Source: Euzebya sp051004735
GTDB taxonomy: Bacteria; Actinomycetota; Nitriliruptoria; Euzebyales; Euzebyaceae
Length of the DNA stretch: 64,000 nt
NCBI GenBank assembly: GCA_051004735.1
Contig: JBPCKA010000013.1
Coordinates: 1-64,000, forward strand
Reading direction: 5' to 3'
The position numbers and the translations under genes are program-made. The notes below the pieces were generated by a model. That model saw nothing but the letters and a program-made list of their open reading frames with translations, made no database searches and had not been told where the DNA came from. Within the stretch, counting starts at the first letter, position 1, and every line of letters begins with the position of its first letter. This document shows, piece after piece, positions 1-8,028 of this stretch.

Positions 1-41
1 CCGCGGTTCCTTTCCCTCCCCTTCCTCTCTTCGCGCCCCCG

Positions 42-72
<31 letters not shown>

Positions 73-120
73 ACCAGGGTAGGGAGCACTACGCTGGGAG
101 GTCCACCCTGGAGGATCCTC

Positions 121-372
121 ATGCCAATGCCGTTGCCGACCGTCCCAGACGCCGGCGACGACGCGATCCCTGACCCCAACCTTGACCGGTTGCTGGCTCA
201 GGGAACCCTTCCCGCCTATTACCTGCCGGCGGTCATGCCAACCCAGGTGTCAGGCTGGCGCCGCGGGGCGGCGTGGACCGTCATCGTCATGCTGGTCTCC
301 TCGGCCAGCGCGGGCATCTGCCTGACGTATGGCCCCGACGAGTTGTTCAGGGTCTTGGGCGTCCTGAGCTGA
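121..372 (+). CDS. small hypothetical membrane protein
   Basis: An 83-residue ORF that I do not recognise. It has a polar, Asp/Pro-rich N-terminal half and one hydrophobic segment near residues 50-70 (WTVIVMLVSSASAGICL), so it would be a small single-pass membrane protein. A good Shine-Dalgarno sequence, GGAGG, sits 7 bases before the ATG, which is the main reason to accept it. It converges on the rimK-like gene, ending 16 bases from that gene's stop. The poly-C tract lies in its presumed 5' region and could affect its expression. Confidence 0.5.
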   Translation: MPMPLPTVPDAGDDAIPDPNLDRLLAQGTLPAYYLPAVMPTQVSGWRRGAAWTVIVMLVSSASAGICLTYGPDELFRVLGVLS

Positions 373-388
373 GGCTGGGCAGCCGGAC

Positions 389-1594
389 TCAGCTGTCCTC
401 CATGTCGGCAGGGATCGGCTCATCGGGCAGGGGTTGCACCTTCGGCCGTTGCTTACGGCGTCGCTTTGCGGGGACCAGGTCGCGCATGGAATCCAGCTTC
501 CCGAAACACAGCATCCGATCTTCGGGCTCCATCTCGCGCGAGCCCTTGGGATTGGAGATGACCTTGCTGCCCCGGTTGAGGGTCAGGACCTTGATGTCGC
601 GATCGCGCAGTCCCTCCTCAAGGGTCTTGCCGACCAGTGGCGAGCCGTCACGGATGTGCAACTCGCTGACCCCGTAGCCCGTCGACACGGTCAGGCGTTG
701 GCGGATGTCAACCTCGGGGAAGGCGACCTGCGTGGCCACGAAGTCGATGATGGCTCCCGCGACATCAAGTCCGGTCGCACCCTCGATGCCTTCAAGACCG
801 GGTGAGGAGTTGACCTCCATGACCAGGGGTCCGCGGTCGGACTCCAGCATGTCGACGCCGGCGACCTTGAGGCCCATGATCTGAGCGGCCTGGACGGCCA
901 CTCGCTCGTACTCCTCGTCCAGTTTCACGACCTCTGTGCGACCACCACGGTGGACGTTGGAGCGAAACTCATCACCCTGGGCCACCCGCCGCATTGCCGC
1001 AACCACCCGATCACCGACGACCAGAGCCCGGACGTCCTTGCCCTTGGATTCGGCGATGAACTGTTGGATCAGGACGTTCTGCTTGGTGGACTGCAGGGTT
1101 TCCACCACCGCCTCGGCGACCTTGTTATCCGGTGCCAGGATCACTCCGATCCCCTGTGTTCCCTCCAGCAACTTGATCACCACAGGCGCCCCGCCGACGG
1201 CCTTTATGGCCGCCAGGACATCCTTGCGGTCACGCACGAACATGGTGCGAGGCATGCCGATGTCATGACGTGACAGGATCTGGATCGACCGCAACTTGTC
1301 GCGGGAGTTGGCGATGCCGGCGGCGGTGTTGGGGGTGTAGACATCCATCTGCTCAAACTGACGCACGACCGCCAGGCCGAAGAAGGTGATCGAGGCGCCA
1401 ATGCGGGGGATCACCGCGTCGTAGTCCGACAATTCCTTGCCGCGTAACTGCAGGTCTGGCTCGTCCCCCGCCAGGTCGATGCCGAACCGCAGAGTGCTTA
1501 GAACCGTGGCGGCGTGACCGCGTTCCAGGGCAGCCACTTTGAGCCGCTGGGTGGAATAGGCGTTCGGTGAACGAGACAGGATACCAAGCTTCAT
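389..1594 (-). CDS. rimK: RimK-family ATP-grasp ligase with C-terminal RCK_C-like domain
   Basis: 401 residues. Residues 1-300 match the RimK family of ATP-dependent glutamate/amino-acid ligases: N-terminal MKLGILSRSPNAYST, the ATP-grasp core with VVIKLLEGTQGIGV and the metal-binding MEVNSSPGLEGIE near residues 265-280. RimK adds glutamates to ribosomal protein S6, and relatives modify cofactors or peptides. The last ~100 residues (LVGKTLEEGLRDRDIKVLTL, then EPEDRMLCFGK) resemble the TrkA-C/RCK_C ligand-binding fold, an extra domain that E. coli RimK lacks. The ATG at 1594 was chosen because the family begins there; the open frame extends further upstream through a tandem repeat that looks non-coding. 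The substrate is unknown. Confidence 0.85.
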   Translation of the reverse strand: MKLGILSRSPNAYSTQRLKVAALERGHAATVLSTLRFGIDLAGDEPDLQLRGKELSDYDAVIPRIGASITFFGLAVVRQFEQMDVYTPNTAAGIANSRDKLRSIQILSRHDIGMPRTMFVRDRKDVLAAIKAVGGAPVVIKLLEGTQGIGVILAPDNKVAEAVVETLQSTKQNVLIQQFIAESKGKDVRALVVGDRVVAAMRRVAQGDEFRSNVHRGGRTEVVKLDEEYERVAVQAAQIMGLKVAGVDMLESDRGPLVMEVNSSPGLEGIEGATGLDVAGAIIDFVATQVAFPEVDIRQRLTVSTGYGVSELHIRDGSPLVGKTLEEGLRDRDIKVLTLNRGSKVISNPKGSREMEPEDRMLCFGKLDSMRDLVPAKRRRKQRPKVQPLPDEPIPADMEDS

Positions 1595-1645
1595 AGGGCG
1601 AACCTTAGCGACCTCGGTGGGGATGGACTGCTGAGGCCGACGTTT

Positions 1646-1690
1646 CGGGGCGGCAGGCAGGAACACGTCGGGGCGGCAGGCAGGAACACG
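1646..1690. repeat. two tandem copies of a 22-bp unit
   Basis: The sequence CGGGGCGGCAGGCAGGAACACG-type unit (22 bp) occurs at 1646-1667 and again, identical, at 1669-1690, separated by one T. It lies 50-100 bases upstream of the rimK-like start, where promoter elements would be expected. It may be a slippage duplication or a pair of regulator sites. Confidence 0.85.
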
Positions 1691-1730
1691 CCATGCGGCT
1701 GTCAAACCGCTCCCCAGCCCCCACCAAATG

Positions 1731-1829
1731 CTCAGATCTGAGGGTTGGGCCGGATATCCCCCCGGAAAGCTCAGATCTGAGAAACCGGGGGGCTGAAGGG
1801 CCCAACCCCGACGAAAGCTCAGATCTGAG
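1731..1829. repeat. nested palindromic element with three CTCAGATCTGAG copies
   Basis: The perfect 12-bp palindrome CTCAGATCTGAG occurs at 1731-1742, 1770-1781 and 1818-1829. Around the middle copy the DNA is symmetric: GGGTTGGGCC (1742-1751) pairs with GGCCCAACCC (1799-1808) and CCCCCCGG (1758-1765) pairs with CCGGGGGG (1785-1792). The outer copies can also pair with each other, so the whole 99 bp can fold into one long hairpin. The third copy contains the stop codon of the thioesterase gene. It could act as a terminator for the leftward thioesterase gene, as a REP-like mobile palindrome or as a protein-binding array. Confidence 0.85.
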
Positions 1830-2244
1830 CGAGGAGGGTCCGGCGAAAGGCCTCCGGAAGCGGTTCCGGGCGGCCTTCACCTCCCAGGTGGACCAAGACG
1901 TTGCGGGACGTGGTCACGCACGTCTGGTCTGAAAACACCCCAATCCCCACCGTGAACGACGTTGTCCCGACGGCGAGCACCCGCGCCCCGATCCGGACCT
2001 GACCCGGGTAGAACAGGTCGGCCCGGAAGTCGATCTCCAGGCGGGCGAACGTGACCTGTCCGGTCTGGACCCCGGCGCGGGTGGCCAGGTCGTAGACGTA
2101 GGCGATACGGCCGCTCTCGACTAGGGCCACGTGGGCGACGTTGTTGACGTGACCCACCAAGTCGGTGTCGCTGAAGCGGATGTTCTCGGTGCAGTAGAAG
2201 TCGTAGAAGGCAGGATCGGCAAGATCGGTCTGAGGGGTGTCCAT
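1819..2244 (-). CDS. acyl-CoA thioesterase, 4HBT/YbgC hotdog family
   Basis: 141 residues, the usual size for a single-hotdog thioesterase. The motif RFSDTDLVGHVNNV near residues 20-33 is the classic 4-hydroxybenzoyl-CoA thioesterase/YbgC signature, with the Asp that assists thioester hydrolysis. Such enzymes release free acids from acyl-CoA in the cytoplasm; the chain specificity cannot be read from the sequence. The ATG at 2244 gives the best family fit; a second ATG at 2256 would add four residues. The gene is divergent from the DUF998 gene with about 60 bases between starts. Its stop codon lies inside the third palindrome of the nested repeat. Confidence 0.82.
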   Translation of the reverse strand: MDTPQTDLADPAFYDFYCTENIRFSDTDLVGHVNNVAHVALVESGRIAYVYDLATRAGVQTGQVTFARLEIDFRADLFYPGQVRIGARVLAVGTTSFTVGIGVFSDQTCVTTSRNVLVHLGGEGRPEPLPEAFRRTLLAQI

Positions 2245-2303
2245 CGCGACCCACATCCTGGCAGGCCGATCTTCTGTCCGCCCGGCAGGCACAATGGCGC
2301 TTG

Positions 2304-2936
2304 ATGACTCACCTGACCACTGCCCGGCGTGCCGGGGCGTGGTTGGGGATCGCCGGACCGGTTGCCTACGTGCTGACCTGGGCCGTGCTGGGAGCAATCC
2401 GACCGGGCTATGACCCGCCCAGCCAGGCCATCAGCGAGCTGGCCGAGATGGGCTCGGCGACTGGCCCCTACATGTCAGCGGCATTCGTGGTCTTCGGGTT
2501 GGCCGCGATCCCGTTCGCCGTCGCGTTGCGATCCTCCCTGCCGGGCCCCGCCACCGACGTGATGTGGGCCGTGACCGGCTGCGGCTTGATGACGATGGCC
2601 GCCGCCTTCTTCCCGTGCAGCCCAGGCTGTCCGGGTGCGGGGTCCTCACTCAGCGACAACGGCCATGCCGTCACCGCCACCATCGGATATCTGGCACTGA
2701 TGGCCGCACCCCTGCTGACCGGCCGTGCGCTGCTGACCCACCGGACCAATCGCCGCTTTGCCTGGTGGTCGATGGTCGCCGGCGGAGTCGGCAGCGTGGC
2801 CATGCTGGTCTGGGCCTTGGGACTGTTCGGTGACGCCGGCGGGGCTGGCCAACGAGGGTTCAACACCTTGGCGGACCTGTGGTGGGCCTCCGCCGGCGTC
2901 TGGATTCTGACCACCGATCCTCTCCCAAAGGATTGA
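2304..2936 (+). CDS. DUF998 family integral membrane protein
   Basis: 210 residues with about six hydrophobic segments. The N-terminal GIAGPVAYVLTWAVLG followed by RPGYDPPSQAISELAEMGS is the hallmark of DUF998 proteins, whose function is unknown. TTG at 2301 precedes the chosen ATG at 2304. A Cys-rich loop (FFPCSPGCPGAG) before residue 120 is conserved in this family. The DoxX-family gene starts 29 bases downstream on the same strand, so the two may be co-transcribed. Confidence 0.85.
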   Translation: MTHLTTARRAGAWLGIAGPVAYVLTWAVLGAIRPGYDPPSQAISELAEMGSATGPYMSAAFVVFGLAAIPFAVALRSSLPGPATDVMWAVTGCGLMTMAAAFFPCSPGCPGAGSSLSDNGHAVTATIGYLALMAAPLLTGRALLTHRTNRRFAWWSMVAGGVGSVAMLVWALGLFGDAGGAGQRGFNTLADLWWASAGVWILTTDPLPKD

Positions 2937-2965
2937 AGGATGCCCGACCCGGATACAACAACTGC

Positions 2966-3634
2966 ATGTCTCTGCTACGTGTCGCCGCCCGAGGAATGCT
3001 CGCTTCGATGTTCATCGCGGGAGGGATCGATGCGCTGAGGGATCCCAGCGGCAAGGTCGCGGCCGCCGAGAACGTGACCGAGCCATTGTCCGACGCGATC
3101 GAGCAACTACCTGATGACACCGAAATGTTGATCCGTGCAAACGGTGCCCTGCAGGTAGGTGCCGGACTGGCGATGGTCAGCAACAAGATGGCCAGGCCGG
3201 CGGCGTTGGCACTGGCCGCCAGCCTGGTTCCCACCACCGCTGCGGGACACCGCTTCTGGGAGATGGATCAAGGCGCGCCGCGTCAGCAGCAGATCATCCA
3301 CTTCCTGAAGAACCTCGGACTGTTGGGCGGCCTGATCATCACGGTCCTGGACACCCAGGGCGAGCCGGGCGTCGCCTGGCGCGCCGCCCACGCGGTGGAC
3401 CACGCCGGCCTGATGAAGGATCATGCCAGCCAGGTCGCCGGACTTCAGACCGAACTGGCCAAGGAACGGGCCAAAGCCTCCACTGCGGCGACCAAAGCAC
3501 GGTTCGGGGCCACGGCGCGACAGGCAAAGCGTGACGCGAAGGTCGCCGCAAAGGTCACCAAGTCCGCCGGCCGTGCTGTGACCGGCGCCGGACGTGCCGT
3601 CAAACGGGTTGTCACCGCTGCGCTGCCTGGTTAG
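2966..3634 (+). CDS. DoxX family membrane protein with Ala/Lys-rich tail
   Basis: 222 residues. The N-terminal half matches the DoxX family: RVAARGMLASMFIAGGIDAL, then an LQVGAGLAMV segment, the FWEMD segment and HFLKNLGLLGGLIITV, giving four predicted membrane helices. DoxX proteins are small quinone-associated or oxidative-stress-linked membrane proteins. Residues 145-222 form an unusual long Ala/Lys-rich, coiled-coil-like tail (for example AKERAKASTAATKARFGATA) that is strongly basic and probably cytoplasmic. The ATG at 2966 begins directly before the first membrane helix. Confidence 0.8.
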   Translation: MSLLRVAARGMLASMFIAGGIDALRDPSGKVAAAENVTEPLSDAIEQLPDDTEMLIRANGALQVGAGLAMVSNKMARPAALALAASLVPTTAAGHRFWEMDQGAPRQQQIIHFLKNLGLLGGLIITVLDTQGEPGVAWRAAHAVDHAGLMKDHASQVAGLQTELAKERAKASTAATKARFGATARQAKRDAKVAAKVTKSAGRAVTGAGRAVKRVVTAALPG

Positions 3635-3697
3635 CGCAACCGCGTAACCGCCCCCTTCGTCCTGGCGGGCCGATCAACAGTCGTTAGCATCGCGGCG

Positions 3698-5347
3698 ATG
3701 ACCCACCAGACCCAGCCGTCCAACGTCTCCCTGCCGTGGTGGCGGCGCGGCGTTGTCTATGAGGTCTACCTACGATCCTTCGCCGACGGCAACGGTGATG
3801 GGGTCGGTGACATCGCCGGATTGATCAGCCGTCTACCCTACCTGGCGGATCTGGGCGTCGAGGCCATTTGGATCACACCCTGGTATCGCTCCCCCAACGC
3901 CGACGGCGGCTACGACGTCGCTGACTTTCGCGACATCGACCCGAGGTACGGCACGCTGGTCGATGCCGAAGCGCTGATCTCACAGGCTCATGACCACGGG
4001 ATCCGGGTGATCATCGATCTGGTGCCGAACCACACCTAGGACCAGCACGAGTGGTTCAGACAGGCCCTGGCCGCACCGGTGGGGGATCCCAGCCGTGACC
4101 GATATGAGATCCATCCGGGAACGGGCGTCGACGGCGCCCTGCCGCCGTCGGACTGGCCGTCAGTGTTTGGTGGCTCGGCCTGGCAGCGACTTGCCGATGG
4201 TGAGTGGTACCTGCATCTGTTCGATGTCTCACAACCCGACCTCAACTGGGACAACACAGAAGTACGCGCCGAGTTCGAGGCCATCTTCGCGTTCTGGCTG
4301 GACCGGGGGGTCGATGGCATCCGCGTCGACGTGGCCCACGGCATGGTGAAGGACAAGACGTTCCCGTCGCGAAAAGCCGCGGTGCGTCTGCTGGACGCCA
4401 CCGACACCGACGACCACCCCTACTGGGATCGAGATGGGGTGCACGAGGTCATCCGCTCATGGCGGACGGTGGTGGACTCCTACGACGGGGACCGGATGAT
4501 GGTGGCCGAGGCGTGGGTGACCCCGGAACGACTGAAGGATTACCTGCGCCCCGACGAATACCACCAGTCATTCAACTTCTCCCTGGTCGAGGCGGAGTGG
4601 GACACCGCTCAATGGCACGACATCATCGACCGGTCGATCACCGCGGCGACGGAAGTGGGCTCCACACCGACCTGGACGTTGTCCAACCACGACATCATGC
4701 GCCCGGCAACCCGGCTGGGCCTACCCATGCCGACCGAATGGCGTCAGTGGCTGGTCCAGGGACCCCGCTCAGCCCTTGATCCCGCCGCGGGGCTGCGACG
4801 CGCGCTGGCCGGCGCCATGCTGATCCTGGCCCTCCCCGGCTCGACCTACCTGTTCCAGGGTGAGGAATTGGGTCTTCCCGAGGTCTGGGATCTACCGGAT
4901 GAGGTGTTGGACGATCCGGTGTGGACGCGGTCGGGAGGAACCGAGAGAGGGCGCGACGGCTGTCGGGTCCCTCTGCCGTGGACAACCGCTGGCGACTCAT
5001 ACGGGTTTGGCACGAACGGAGCGTGGCTGCCCCAGCCCGCCGTGTTCGGGACCCTCTCCGTCGCCGCCCAGGACGGCGTAAAGGGGTCGACCCTGGAGTT
5101 GTTCAAGCAGGCTCTGACCCTGCGGCGCCATCACGGCGTGGCCGATGATTCCCTGGAGTGGCTGCCGCTCGGCGAGGAGGTCCTGGCGTTTCGCCGCGCC
5201 TCTGGCCTGATCAGCGTCACCAATTTCGGGACAGACCCGATCGCGCTGCGACAAGGCGAGATTGTGTTGTCCAGTGGCCCGCTTACTCCTGGCCATGCGC
5301 CCGGGGAGACCACTGTGTGGCTGCTGGCCTCCGCCGACCACAACTAG
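3698..5347 (+). pseudogene. GH13 alpha-glucosidase interrupted by an in-frame TAG
   Basis: Read through position 4037, the frame encodes a 549-codon family 13 alpha-glucosidase of normal length. The start is RGVVYEVYLRSFADGNGDG. Region I is DLVPNHT (about residues 107-113), the nucleophile Asp is about residue 211 in GIRVDVAHG, the acid/base Glu about 271 in VAEAWV, and the third acidic residue about 332 in SNHDI. Codon 114, where the family has Ser in NHTSDQH, is TAG (4037-4039); a single C-to-A change from TCG explains it. Nothing else looks decayed and the downstream frame is intact. It would hydrolyse maltose, sucrose or oligosaccharides. It is a recent pseudogene, a base error, or possibly suppressed. 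Confidence 0.88.
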
Positions 5348-5359
5348 CCTGCCCCACAG

Positions 5360-5554
5360 CTAGGGCCTGGGCCAGCCGGGTTGCCGGCCAGCCCCGTCGA
5401 AGGCCCCGACCCAGGTTCTGGCGCTGTCCAGCGCAAGCCAGGCGGCGGTCGTATCGCGCAGTGAGTCCTGGTTGCACGCCCGCAGATCATCGCGCTGCTT
5501 CCACGTGCGCAGCAGCTCATGAAGCGCCGCATCGAACGGGGTGACCGGGTTCAT
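5360..5554 (-). CDS. small hypothetical protein coupled to a universal stress protein
   Basis: 64 residues, no family recognised. It begins MNPVTPFDAALHELLRTWKQ and looks like a small amphipathic alpha-helical protein with a Pro/Gly-rich tail. Its ATG overlaps the stop of the upstream universal stress protein gene (ATGA at 5551-5554), which implies translational coupling and supports it as a real gene. It converges on the broken GH13 gene, ending about 12 bases from it. Confidence 0.5.
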   Translation of the reverse strand: MNPVTPFDAALHELLRTWKQRDDLRACNQDSLRDTTAAWLALDSARTWVGAFDGAGRQPGWPRP

Positions 5555-6741
5555 CCCGGTGCGTCGATCAAGCGGTAGCTCAACGCGGTCGCGCCGATCT
5601 CCCTTCGTGCCTCGTCCAACTCGACCATGATCGCCGACAGCGCCGCAGCAGGGCTGGTCGCCTCGACCTGGACGATGCCGTGGATCAGGCATTCACCCTC
5701 ATGGTTGACCACACGATGGCCCTGCACGACCCCGACCTGACCCAAGGCTCGTTCGATCGATGGCCAACAGTCCCCCTCGGCCGGAACAGTGACCGTAACC
5801 TCAACCAGATGGGGTAGGTCATCGGTTTGCTCGGGCACCGGTTCGACCAGCAGACCCGCATCCTTGACCGCAGTGACCACGTCAACAGGGGTCGCAGGTC
5901 CGACGTCGATGGCCACCAGTTGCCAGCACTGGGGGGTCGCCCAGGCGATGTGGGTTGTGGCGTTTCGCAGACCGTCGGTGGTCAGCGCAACCGGACTCAC
6001 GACGATGTCGCCGGGACGTCCCACATGGCTCAAGGCTTCGGGAATGTCGGCGTCGGACTGTAACGTCGGGACGTCGGCGCTGCGGAGCGAGTCGGGCAGT
6101 GGCTGCTCGGAGTTGCCACCCCGAACCACCAACATCGGCGAGTCCGTGGCCCGTCGAAGGCGGTCGGCCAACTCCACCGCCAGTCCTAGGCCTCGTTCAC
6201 CGCTCTGCTGCAGATGGTCGTCCGAAACCGGCAGCAACACCCGGTGGAAGCTCTCACCCGCCGGCCGCACGACCGCGAGTGGGACCCTGGAGCGCCCCAT
6301 GATCGAATCGATCAACTCCCCAAAGATGTTGTGCGAGGTGGAGCCGCCCTGCCATCCCATCACGACCAGGCTGGCGTCATGTTCATCCACGGCGTCCAGA
6401 ACCGCCGTCGGAATACGTTGGCCATGAACCAGTGCGGCGCGAGCGTTCACGCCGTAGTCGCGGGCCGCCTGGGCAGCGCTGTCGACGGCACGCTGGGCCT
6501 GCTCGGCGACCTCCGGGTCGCTGGACGGAGTGAGGACCGACACAGGCACCACTATCCCGTCATCCGGGCGGGCGATGATGGCCGCCAACCTGCCCAGCCA
6601 GGGCGCGGTAGCCGGGCTTGCCAGGGGTACGACCACAACTCGTCCCAGGGTCACGCCATCCTCCGTCTCGGCGTCCAGATCACGGTCATACGCTAGCAGT
6701 GTCACCAGCAAAGGGGCTGCGCCCCCTTGGACCCCCAACAT
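5551..6741 (-). CDS. stand-alone UspA-domain protein related to transporter C-termini
   Basis: 396 residues. Residues ~30-150 form a UspA-like nucleotide-binding domain (RVVVVPLASPATAPWLGRLA, then DASLVVMGWQGG and SRVPLAVVRP). A second, weaker Usp-like region follows (HRVLLPVSDDHLQQSGERGL), then a C-terminal domain of unknown type. The opening MLGVQGGAAPLLVTLLAYDR resembles the junction after the last membrane helix in APC-type permeases that carry Usp domains. This gene may therefore be the soluble tail of such a transporter now standing alone. The start is uncertain: ATG 6741 was preferred to the longer frame beginning at 6798. It is coupled to the downstream 64-residue ORF. Confidence 0.65.
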   Translation of the reverse strand: MLGVQGGAAPLLVTLLAYDRDLDAETEDGVTLGRVVVVPLASPATAPWLGRLAAIIARPDDGIVVPVSVLTPSSDPEVAEQAQRAVDSAAQAARDYGVNARAALVHGQRIPTAVLDAVDEHDASLVVMGWQGGSTSHNIFGELIDSIMGRSRVPLAVVRPAGESFHRVLLPVSDDHLQQSGERGLGLAVELADRLRRATDSPMLVVRGGNSEQPLPDSLRSADVPTLQSDADIPEALSHVGRPGDIVVSPVALTTDGLRNATTHIAWATPQCWQLVAIDVGPATPVDVVTAVKDAGLLVEPVPEQTDDLPHLVEVTVTVPAEGDCWPSIERALGQVGVVQGHRVVNHEGECLIHGIVQVEATSPAAALSAIMVELDEARREIGATALSYRLIDAPG

Positions 6742-6827
6742 CAAACGCAACCAAGAATACTCGTGACAACGTAACGAGTTAGGGCAACAGAGTTGCACTA
6801 GTCATCCACCGGTGGTGGGAACGGCCA

Positions 6828-7229
6828 TCACCCCACCGTGGCCCAGCCCGCCAGGTGGATTCCACCCGTTTGACGAGTCACGGTGATCTCCAGGTCAGCT
6901 TCCTCGGCGCGCACGCCCACCACGACCGCGCGATAGGTCAGCACGTCGTGTGGCCAGGCTTGCTCTCGCCACTGCGCCCGCAACCGCCGGACGCCATCGA
7001 CCCCGAACTGGTTGGTCAGATAGGTCGCCACCAGGCTCATGGGCAGCATGCCAACGGCGAACGGGCCAGGAAACCCTGCTGCCTGCGCAAACTCGGTGTC
7101 GTGATGGATGGGGTTGTAGTCACCCGAGGCACCTTGGTAGCGAACGAACCGGTTGACGGTCAGTTCGCCGTCGGTCCACTCCGGAAGGCTCTGACCGATG
7201 GACAGGCTGTGAATGTCGATGCGGTCCAT
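6828..7229 (-). CDS. MaoC-like dehydratase, HadB-type subunit
   Basis: 133 residues (135 if the GTG at 7235 is used, which overlaps the upstream stop as GTGA). It has a single hotdog fold with the hydratase-2 motif: RYQGASGDYNPIHHD (about residues 30-45) supplies the catalytic Asp/His pair and GFPGPFAVGM follows. HadB subunits of actinobacteria form a heterodimer with HadA or HadC and dehydrate (3R)-hydroxyacyl-ACP in FAS-II or acyl-CoA metabolism. The directly upstream gene is the matching HadA-like partner, so the two probably make one (3R)-hydroxyacyl dehydratase. Confidence 0.82.
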   Translation of the reverse strand: MDRIDIHSLSIGQSLPEWTDGELTVNRFVRYQGASGDYNPIHHDTEFAQAAGFPGPFAVGMLPMSLVATYLTNQFGVDGVRRLRAQWREQAWPHDVLTYRAVVVGVRAEEADLEITVTRQTGGIHLAGWATVG

Positions 7230-7231
7230 GA

Positions 7232-7675
7232 TCACTCCACCTGCGGTGCGACCGCGGTGAGGATCATGGTGGAGGTCAACTCCGCGACCACAGAGCCCGA
7301 CCGGTCGCGGAACTCCGTGATGATCTTGGTGAACTCAAGGGTTCCACCGCGTCGGCCTTCCTTGGTGAACATGTCGTCGATGCGTTGCTGCCCGGTCAGC
7401 ACATCCCCTGCTCGAGGAAGTGGACCAGTGAAAGCGAATTCCTGCTCCCCGTGCAAGATGCGACTCCAGTCCCGCACGATTCCCGCCATCACACTGGAAC
7501 GCTGGTCCTGCCACAGCACCGAGGAGATGAGAAAGGTGGCGGGAGAAACCGGATCGCCCTCACGCAAATGGTCAGGGTGGTGAGAGTCCGTCGCGCGGGC
7601 GAACTCGCGGACCTTGCCCTCCTCGATGACCACACGAAAGGTGTCGGCGGTCCGGCCGATCAGTTCTGTGTCCAT
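7232..7675 (-). CDS. MaoC-like dehydratase N-terminal-domain protein, HadA/HadC-type subunit
   Basis: 147 residues from ATG 7675. Typical of the FAS1-like dehydratase N-terminal family: an early IGRTADTFRVVIEEGKVREF, ATDSHHPDH, a central substrate-contact region (LHGEQEFAFTGPLPRAGDVL) and a C-terminal strand. This class lacks the catalytic His/Asp of hydratase 2 and serves as the stabilising partner of HadB, which is encoded immediately downstream with overlapping stop/start. The encoded pair fits a cytoplasmic (3R)-hydroxyacyl-ACP or -CoA dehydratase. Confidence 0.8.
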   Translation of the reverse strand: MDTELIGRTADTFRVVIEEGKVREFARATDSHHPDHLREGDPVSPATFLISSVLWQDQRSSVMAGIVRDWSRILHGEQEFAFTGPLPRAGDVLTGQQRIDDMFTKEGRRGGTLEFTKIITEFRDRSGSVVAELTSTMILTAVAPQVE

Positions 7676-7773
7676 TGCTGACAGAACCTGCCCTGCCCCC
7701 GCCCCGATGTCCACTGTGGCCGGCCCGTCGCCTATCCTGCGCAGGCGATGCCTTCAGGCCCCGTCAGTCTGGA

Positions 7774-8011
7774 TCACGTCGCGGCCATGGGAGTTGCCAG
7801 GGTGTTTTGCAGGATGTCCTTGAAGGCGAACCCGATCGCGACCGAACTGATCCCCAACCCGCCGATCACGGCAGCGAGGTTGACGCTTGGCACCGCGATG
7901 ATCGACGCGATCAGGATCCCGACCGCCACGGTCGCCGCTCGTGCCAGGCGCGACATCACGTTGACGAAGCTGTCCGAACGGTCCGGCAGCGGCTTGATCG
8001 CTGGTGACCAG
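7774..8011 (-). pseudogene. MscS-family mechanosensitive channel remnant
   Basis: The reading frame encodes the third-helix region of a small-conductance mechanosensitive channel: VNLAAVIGGLGISSVAIGFA followed by FKDILQN, the most conserved stretch of MscS. Upstream in frame lies a plausible continuation (SDSFVNVMSRLARAATVAVG). After DILQN the frame ends within about 9 codons, where a real MscS would continue for 150 or more residues. No start-proximal helices are present either. It is a leftover internal piece between the HadA-like gene and the surface-protein gene. Confidence 0.7.
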
Positions 8012-8028
8012 CCCCGGGGGGTGACAGG

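Noticed and set aside
1731..1829. CRISPR-like array
   Set aside because: The three copies are 12-bp palindromes with unequal spacing (39 and 48 bases) and mirrored spacers, not direct repeats with unique spacers, and no cas genes are present.
4079..5347. A separate 422-residue alpha-glucosidase starting after the stop
   Set aside because: It would lack the N-terminal barrel strands and catalytic region I. It is in the same frame as the upstream piece, so one interrupted gene is the better explanation.
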